64,000 nt of DNA. Source: Salinisphaera sp. LB1 (GTDB lineage: Bacteria > Pseudomonadota > Gammaproteobacteria > Nevskiales > Salinisphaeraceae). Position 1 is the stretch's first letter, and the number at the start of each line of letters is the position of its first letter. Both the position numbers and the translations under genes were made by a program. The notes under the pieces are model-generated. The model was not told the DNA's origin, searched no databases, and worked only from the letters and a program-made list of their open reading frames with translations. Positions 59,161 to 64,000 of the stretch are shown one piece after another. Where the stretch lies: contig NZ_CP029488.1 of assembly GCF_003177035.1 (NCBI RefSeq), positions 1,984,001 through 2,048,000 on the forward strand, given 5' to 3'.

Positions 59161-61311
59161 ATGCGACGTTATTCGGTGACGGTATGGGGCGGTGTTTTTC
59201 TGGGCGCGGCGGCGCCTGTGTCGGCACAGACTGCGGCCCCCGAGCCGGACATCGTTGCCGCCCCGGCGGCGAGTGCGCCGACCACGAAGCTGGCGCCGCT
59301 TGCGGTGCGTGGCCTGATCAGCCGGGCCGATCACGTGCAGCCACCGCTGGCGCCGTCGACCGTCGATACCGCGGCGGCGATGAACGAGGTGCCCGGTGGC
59401 GCGCTGGTGGACAACGGCGGCATCTCGGGCCAGGTCCAGTTCCGCGGTTTGACGGGTTATCGTAATCAGACCCGTATCGACGGCATGAGCGTGGCCTCGG
59501 GCGGGCCGAACTGGATGGATCCGCCGTTGCACTATGCGCCGGCCGCGCTGGTCGAGTCGCTGTCGGTGACACGCGGGATTCCCTCGGTGGCGGACAGCAT
59601 CGATACGATCGGCACATCGGTCGATGCCAGAACCCGCCAAAGTCGCTACGCCGGCGGCGATAGCTACGAACTGCACGGCTGGGGCGAAGCGACCGCGCAA
59701 TCGGTCGACGACGGCTACAGCCTGTCCGGCCAGGCCAGCCTGGCCAACGACAGCAACCGTATCGGCCTGACTGCGGTGACCGACCAGGGCGCCAAGCTGC
59801 GTACGCCCCAGGGCAGACTCCGGGCCTCGTCCTACGATCGCAAGCAGTACGGGCTCGACTTCGGCCATCGCGAGGCCTGGGGCGAAACATCCGGCTTCGT
59901 GCGCGCGCAGCGCACCGGCGACACCGGCAATCCGGATCTGCCGATGGATATTCATTACTTCCGTAGCACGCTGGCCGAATTGAAGCAGACCGCGGATATC
60001 GGGCGGACGCAGGTCACCGCCCAGCTCGACTTCAACCACGTCGAGCACGAGATGGACAATTACATCCTGCGCCCGGCGCCGGACTTCTCGCCGCTCAACG
60101 GCGATGCGCCCGATCCGCGCTACATCCGAGCCCGCAGTCAGCGCTATGCGGCCAAGCTGCACGCCGCCCATCCCTTGGCCGGTGGCAGCTTCAAGACCGG
60201 CTTCGACGGCAGTTGGGTCCAGTACGATGCTTTTGTCGGCAATCCGAAAATGGCTGCGTTCGGCGTGAATGCCTTCGACGACATCCGCCGCGACACCTAC
60301 AGCCTGTTCGGACAATGGGCGGGGCCGATCCGCGGGCCGTGGCACGGCGAGCTCGGCGTGCGCGACACGATCGTGCATACCGCGGCCGGGCCGGGCGGCG
60401 TGGCGCCCTCGCTGCCGATGCCGGCGCAGCGCCTGGCGGCCGATTTCGCCGCCAGCGATCGCGATCACACCGACAACAACGTGGATGTGGTGGCCAAGCT
60501 GTCGCGCGATATCGGCCAGCGCTGGCAGGCCCGGCTCGGCCTGGCACGCAAGACACGCTCGCCGTATTACACCGAGCGCTATGCCTATATCCCGCTGGAA
60601 GCCACGGCGGGCTCGGCGGACGGCAACAATACCATCGGCAATACCCGTCTTTCGCCCGAGGTCGCCTACATGGCCGATCTCGGCCTGAGTTTCATCGGTA
60701 GCCGGCTGACGTTCTCGCCCGAGGTCTATTACCACCGCATCCACGATTACATCACCGGCGTGCCGTATGCCGGGGGCAATAGGGACGTGGTCATGGTGTC
60801 GACCGTCAACGGCGATCCGACGCCGTTGCAGTACGCCAACGTCGGGGCCGAGATCTACGGCGCCGATCTTGCCGCCGCCTACAAGCTGGATAATGCCTGG
60901 ACGCTGTCCGGCGGGGCCGGCTACACCCGGGGCCGGCGCACCGACACGGGCGACAATCTGTATCGCATCGCGCCGGCCAACATGCGTGCACGGCTGGCCT
61001 ACCAGCGCGCCGACTGGCGCTTGTCCCTGTCCGAGCGCTATGTCTTCGCCCCGCATCACATCGCCGATTCGCATCGCGACGCCCGGCTGGGCGATCCCGA
61101 AACCGGCGGCTATGCAGTGACCGACATCACCGCCCGCTATCAGGCCAGCCCGCTTCTGTGGGTGGAAGTCGGCGTGGATAATCTGTTCAACCGGGGCTAT
61201 CGCGATTTCATGGGCGGCTTCAATCGCGTGGCCGACAGCGCGGTGCCGTTGGGCGCGCGTCTGCCCGGGGCCGGGCGCAATGCGCACGCGACGGTGCATG
61301 TGGCGTTCTGA
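59161..61311 (+). CDS. TonB-dependent receptor, possibly metal (copper-type)
   Basis: 716-residue outer-membrane receptor. ATG 59161 follows a GGGGG ribosome site and starts a signal peptide (MRRYSVTVWGGVFLGAAAPV, cut near SAQ|T). The plug has GQVQFRGLTGYRNQTRIDGM and NWMDPPLHYAPAALVESLSV. The barrel ends in VGVDNLFNRGYRDFMGG and the C-terminal aromatic VHVAF. The MDPP segment recalls OprC/NosA copper receptors, but the Met/Cys/His ligands cannot be checked here. No Fur-like site is seen upstream. The redox regulators regB-regA follow 88 bp later. Confidence 0.85.
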   Translation: MRRYSVTVWGGVFLGAAAPVSAQTAAPEPDIVAAPAASAPTTKLAPLAVRGLISRADHVQPPLAPSTVDTAAAMNEVPGGALVDNGGISGQVQFRGLTGYRNQTRIDGMSVASGGPNWMDPPLHYAPAALVESLSVTRGIPSVADSIDTIGTSVDARTRQSRYAGGDSYELHGWGEATAQSVDDGYSLSGQASLANDSNRIGLTAVTDQGAKLRTPQGRLRASSYDRKQYGLDFGHREAWGETSGFVRAQRTGDTGNPDLPMDIHYFRSTLAELKQTADIGRTQVTAQLDFNHVEHEMDNYILRPAPDFSPLNGDAPDPRYIRARSQRYAAKLHAAHPLAGGSFKTGFDGSWVQYDAFVGNPKMAAFGVNAFDDIRRDTYSLFGQWAGPIRGPWHGELGVRDTIVHTAAGPGGVAPSLPMPAQRLAADFAASDRDHTDNNVDVVAKLSRDIGQRWQARLGLARKTRSPYYTERYAYIPLEATAGSADGNNTIGNTRLSPEVAYMADLGLSFIGSRLTFSPEVYYHRIHDYITGVPYAGGNRDVVMVSTVNGDPTPLQYANVGAEIYGADLAAAYKLDNAWTLSGGAGYTRGRRTDTGDNLYRIAPANMRARLAYQRADWRLSLSERYVFAPHHIADSHRDARLGDPETGGYAVTDITARYQASPLLWVEVGVDNLFNRGYRDFMGGFNRVADSAVPLGARLPGAGRNAHATVHVAF

Positions 61312-61399
61312 ATGGCGCTGGAACGGGCGCGCGAGATCCGCCTCGCGCGCGCTGGCGTGCAAGCGGTAGGGTAGTGCGCATTCCCGGGCTGGAGGGGCC

Positions 61400-62686
61400 A
61401 TGAAACCTACGCTGCCTGCCCATGTGTTTTCGCTCGAGCCCGCTACGGTGATGCGGGTGCTGGCCGGGCTGCGCTATCTGGCGGTGGCGCTGGTCGGCCT
61501 GGCATTGCTGCTCATGGCGGTGGCCGGGCGTACATTGCCGCCGGCACTGTGGGCCTTGCCCGTGCTGCTGCTGGCGTTCAATCTCGTCGTGGTCTGGCGC
61601 CTGCGCTACGCCGCGTCCCCGTCCCCGTCCCCGTCCGCGCTCGAATTGGTCGCCCATCTGGTGATCGACACGCTGGCCCTGTTCACGCTGTTCTGGGGGC
61701 TCGGCGGGGCGACCAATCCGTTTGTTTCGCTGTTTCTGGTGCCGGTGGCGCTGGCCGCGACGATTCTGTCGATTCGCGATGCGATCGCGGTGACGCTGCT
61801 CGCGGTGGCGGCCTATACGGCGCTGCTGTTGCGTTATCTGGCACGAATCCACGACCCGGAAGCCATGGTCGGCTTCGAGCGCCACGTCATCGGCATGTGG
61901 ATCAATTTTCTGCTGGCCGCGGCGTTGCTTTGCGGTTTCCTGTTGGTGCTGGCGGCGGTGCTGCGGGCGCGCGAACGCGAGCTGGCGGGGCAACGCGAGC
62001 GGCTGATGCGCGACGACGCCGTTGTCTCCGTGGCCACCGTGGCGGCCGGCGCGGCCCATGCATTGAATACGCCGCTGTCGACGATCGCGGTCGCGGCCGA
62101 ATCGGTCTCCGAGCATCCGGATCTGCCGCCCGACGTGCATGAGGATATCGCCATCATCCGCAGCCAGACCGCGCTGTGCGCGGCCGAACTGCGGCGCTTG
62201 ATCGTGGCCCGGGATCCGCGAGCGCAGTCGGTTACGCCGCTATCCACCTATGCCGAGCATCTGGTCGCGGACTGGCAAATGCGCCGGCCGGAGATCGATC
62301 TGGCCGAGACCGGGCGCACTGCGCTGACGGCGGTGCCCATCCGCAACGATCCGGCACTGACCCAGGCGCTCGCGAATCTGCTCGACAATGCCGCCGATGC
62401 GGCGATTGCGGCGGGGGATCAGCGCCTGTGGCTGACATGGCGTTGCGAGCAGCGGCTGCTCGAGTTGATCATCGACGACCCGGGCGCCGGTCTTGAAACC
62501 GTTGCCGACAAGAACGCGCGCCCGTCGCGTGGTATGGGCCTGGGGCTGACGCTGGCGCGCGCGAGTCTGGCCCGTCTGGATGCCACGCTGGATTTTTCGG
62601 CCTCGTCGTACGGCGGCACGCGTACACGGGTGCGGCTGCCGCTCGAGCCGCTGACGCCGGACGACGCGACAGGAGACGCGGCATGA
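61400..62686 (+). CDS. regB: Redox sensor histidine kinase RegB/PrrB
   Basis: 428 residues with six N-terminal helices. It carries the three features of RegB. The quinone-site heptapeptide GGATNPF is at 102-108. The phospho-accepting H220 is in AAGAAHALNTPLSTIAVAAE, where most members have HELGTPL. The redox Cys C260 is in SQTALCAAELRRLI. The 40-residue distance between the His and Cys equals that in Rhodobacter RegB (225 and 265). The kinase senses quinone redox state and controls respiratory and other energy genes. The end overlaps regA. Confidence 0.9.
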   Translation: MKPTLPAHVFSLEPATVMRVLAGLRYLAVALVGLALLLMAVAGRTLPPALWALPVLLLAFNLVVVWRLRYAASPSPSPSALELVAHLVIDTLALFTLFWGLGGATNPFVSLFLVPVALAATILSIRDAIAVTLLAVAAYTALLLRYLARIHDPEAMVGFERHVIGMWINFLLAAALLCGFLLVLAAVLRARERELAGQRERLMRDDAVVSVATVAAGAAHALNTPLSTIAVAAESVSEHPDLPPDVHEDIAIIRSQTALCAAELRRLIVARDPRAQSVTPLSTYAEHLVADWQMRRPEIDLAETGRTALTAVPIRNDPALTQALANLLDNAADAAIAAGDQRLWLTWRCEQRLLELIIDDPGAGLETVADKNARPSRGMGLGLTLARASLARLDATLDFSASSYGGTRTRVRLPLEPLTPDDATGDAA

Positions 62687-63210
62687 GGTTGCTGATCGTG
62701 GATGACGATGTTGTGTTCACGCGCACGCTCGCCCGTGCGCTGGAGCGGCTCGGGCACGTCGCCACCGCTGCCGATACGCCGGCTGCGGCGCTGTCGGCGG
62801 TCACGCCGGGCCATTTCGATGCCGCCATCGTGGATCTGCGGCTCGGCGAGCGCAGCGGGCTGGCCTTGATCGAGCCCTTGCTGGCCGCCGATGCCAACCT
62901 GCGCATCCTCATGCTCACCGGCTATGCCAGCATCGCCACCGCGATCGAGGCGATCAAGCGCGGCGCGTTCAACTACCTGCCGAAGCCCGCCACCGCGCGC
63001 CAGATCCTCGCGGCGCTGGCGCAGGACGGCGTCACCGACGATCCGGTCGATCCGCCGGGCACTCCGACCTCGCTACGCCGGCTCGAATGGGAGCATATTC
63101 AGCATGTACTGGCCGAACACGACGGCAACGTCTCGGCCACCGCACGGGCGCTGGGCATGCACCGGCGCACGCTACAGCGCAAGCTGGCCAAGAAGCCGGT
63201 CGCTGAATGA
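62683..63210 (+). CDS. regA: Response regulator RegA/PrrA/ActR
   Basis: 175 residues, the short form typical of RegA. The receiver has acidic D7-D8-D9, phospho-site D51 in AAIVDLRLGERSGL and the Lys in NYLPKPAT. After a Pro-rich linker (DDPVDPPGTPTS) stands the highly conserved Fis-like helix-turn-helix LEWEHIQHVLAEHDGNVSAT followed by RALGMHRRTLQRKLAKKP. ATG 62683 overlaps the regB stop. Confidence 0.94.
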   Translation: MRLLIVDDDVVFTRTLARALERLGHVATAADTPAAALSAVTPGHFDAAIVDLRLGERSGLALIEPLLAADANLRILMLTGYASIATAIEAIKRGAFNYLPKPATARQILAALAQDGVTDDPVDPPGTPTSLRRLEWEHIQHVLAEHDGNVSATARALGMHRRTLQRKLAKKPVAE

Positions 63211-63272
63211 CGACGCCGGCGACAATGTTTCAGTGGCGCGTCGAACCGCGCCCGGATTCGGGAGGGTGAATC

Positions 63273-63368
63273 ATGATCGGGATCTTCATCTTTGCGGCGG
63301 CCATGGTGCCGTTCTTCGGTTTCCTCGGCTGGGTTGCCTACAAGCTCATTACCAGCGACGACGATTGA
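63273..63368 (+). CDS. 31-residue membrane peptide downstream of regA
   Basis: ATG 63273 is preceded by GGAGGG six bases upstream, one of the best ribosome sites in the window. The product begins MIGIFIFAAAMVPFFGFLGW, continues VAYKLITSDDD and stops at 63366-63368. It is a single hydrophobic helix with an acidic C-terminus, so it should sit in the inner membrane. It lies 62 bases after regA and is followed by a hairpin. I do not recognise a family. Small single-helix proteins often accompany oxidases or transporters. Confidence 0.7.
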   Translation: MIGIFIFAAAMVPFFGFLGWVAYKLITSDDD

Positions 63369-63483
63369 ATGAGTCTGGCCCGCTCCCCCGGGCCCGCGAC
63401 GCCTGTGCGAATCGGGTCGAACCGTTGTCCGGGGCCCCGGTGGCCGTCGAGCGTGGACGCTGAGCGCCGCAGCGGCGACAATC

Positions 63484-63515
63484 GGGCGCCTGATGCGGGG
63501 CGCCCGCCTGTTTTT
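63484..63515 (+). terminator. Terminator-like hairpin before the TraB-family gene
   Basis: GGGCGCC, 8-base loop, GGCGCCC, then GCCTGTTTTT. A 7-bp GC stem with a delayed T-run. Likely ends the regB-regA-small-peptide transcript. Confidence 0.6.
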
Positions 63516-63532
63516 GCTGCTGGATCGCGTTT

Positions 63533-64000
63533 ATGTCCGAGTCGTCGAGTCCGACATCGCCCGCAACCGAGGCCGGGCCCCGCCGCATCGTCACCCGTGG
63601 CGAGCGCCGTTTCGTGCTGCTGGGCACCGCCCATGTGTCGAAAGCGAGTGCGGACGAGGTGCGCGCCGAGATCGAGAGCGGCGACTACGACCGGGTGGCG
63701 ATCGAACTCTGCGACGCGCGCCATGCCGCGCTGACCCGCCAGTCCGAAATGGCGGATATGGATCTGTTCGCGGTAATCAAGAGCGGCCAGGCCGGCATGG
63801 TGGCGGCCAATCTGGCGCTTGGCGCCTACCAGCAGCGGCTGGCCGACCAGTTCGGCATCGAGCCCGGTGCGGAGATGCGGGCTGCGATCACCGCCGCCGA
63901 AGCGGCGGATACCCCGCTGACGCTGGTCGACCGCAATATCGGCATCACGCTCAAGCGGGTCTATCGCGGCATCCCCTGGTGGCAGCGCGCGTCGGTGCTC
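63533..64000 (+). CDS. TraB/PrgY-family protein, 5' part
   Basis: Open from ATG 63533 to the window end (156 codons, no stop). After a short Ser/Pro-rich start, RRFVLLGTAHVSKASADEVRA is the hallmark of TraB-domain proteins, followed by DYDRVAIELCDARHAAL and later TPLTLVDRNIGITLKRVYRG. Family members are membrane-anchored putative metalloproteases; the enterococcal TraB/PrgY blocks pheromone activity. In proteobacteria their role is unclear. The C-terminal membrane part lies outside the window. Confidence 0.85.
   Translation, partial: MSESSSPTSPATEAGPRRIVTRGERRFVLLGTAHVSKASADEVRAEIESGDYDRVAIELCDARHAALTRQSEMADMDLFAVIKSGQAGMVAANLALGAYQQRLADQFGIEPGAEMRAAITAAEAADTPLTLVDRNIGITLKRVYRGIPWWQRASVL

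Noticed and set aside
59065-61401. 778-codon open frame antisense to the second TonB receptor
   Set aside because: The plus strand encodes a complete receptor with signal peptide and barrel; the antisense product is Arg/His-rich shadow sequence.
1-64000. tRNA, rRNA or CRISPR arrays
   Set aside because: No cloverleaf-type sequence, rRNA segment or regularly spaced repeat series was recognised by eye; a covariance search was not possible.

Overview
The window is 64 kb of GC-rich DNA, dense with genes and without any recognisable RNA gene. Gene content points to a free-living, flagellated, aerobic gammaproteobacterium: FliA, a cytochrome bo3 oxidase, the Puu putrescine route, Feo, hydroxamate-type (Fhu-like) iron uptake, and a RegB/RegA redox pair. 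A marine or halophilic lineage such as Salinisphaera is my guess from overall gene style; it is inference only.

Layout. 1-4.4 kb: 3' end of fliA, a degenerate EAL-domain gene, a decayed cmoA, and an OmpR-type two-component pair. 4.4-4.8 kb: two copies of a ~120 bp repeat. 4.8-9.6 kb: putrescine catabolism (puuA-puuB on the minus strand, a GntR/FCD regulator on the plus strand, puuD on the minus strand) with the same palindromic operator in front of puuA/regulator and in front of puuD. 9.7-19.7 kb: alanine dehydrogenase, isocitrate lyase, a large MscS-type channel and cyoABCD. 20-34.1 kb: a polyol catabolic locus (xylulokinase, transaldolase, two tandem PfkB kinases, a lone GatZ-type protein, ribitol- and galactitol-type SDR dehydrogenases, a mannitol/sorbitol ABC importer and mannitol 2-dehydrogenase) ending in a strong terminator.

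34.1-47.8 kb is an iron region: a Fur-box-preceded TonB receptor broken by a one-base frameshift, a FabH-like synthase, a rhodanese, feoA-feoB plus a small Cys-rich protein, fhuC-fhuD-fhuB, a SAM methyltransferase, a cyclic-peptide-type ABC exporter and FhuF. 47.8-56 kb: a Baeyer-Villiger-type monooxygenase with a palindrome over its promoter, a secreted sorbosone dehydrogenase-like protein, an Old Yellow Enzyme, an IS110 insertion sequence, a 294 bp inverted-repeat element, a bile-acid-symporter-family transporter and an MFS transporter. 56-64 kb: a chemoreceptor behind a near-perfect sigma-28 promoter, a metallophosphoesterase, a second TonB receptor, regB-regA with conserved redox residues, a 31-residue membrane peptide, and the start of a TraB-family gene.

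How the parts fit. FliA and the sigma-28 promoter at 56.36 kb belong to one flagellar/chemotaxis regulon. The polyol locus can feed several sugar alcohols into fructose-6-phosphate and xylulose-5-phosphate; because a GatZ-type protein is present without its aldolase partner, an epimerase route for tagatose-6-phosphate is the most economical reading. The iron region combines ferrous (Feo) and ferric-siderophore (TonB-FhuCDB-FhuF) uptake under Fur-like sites. The most unusual observations are the decayed cmoA, the two-site GntR-controlled puu regulon, the lone GatZ module, the frameshifted receptor, the monooxygenase palindrome, and the inverted-repeat element next to the IS110 copy.
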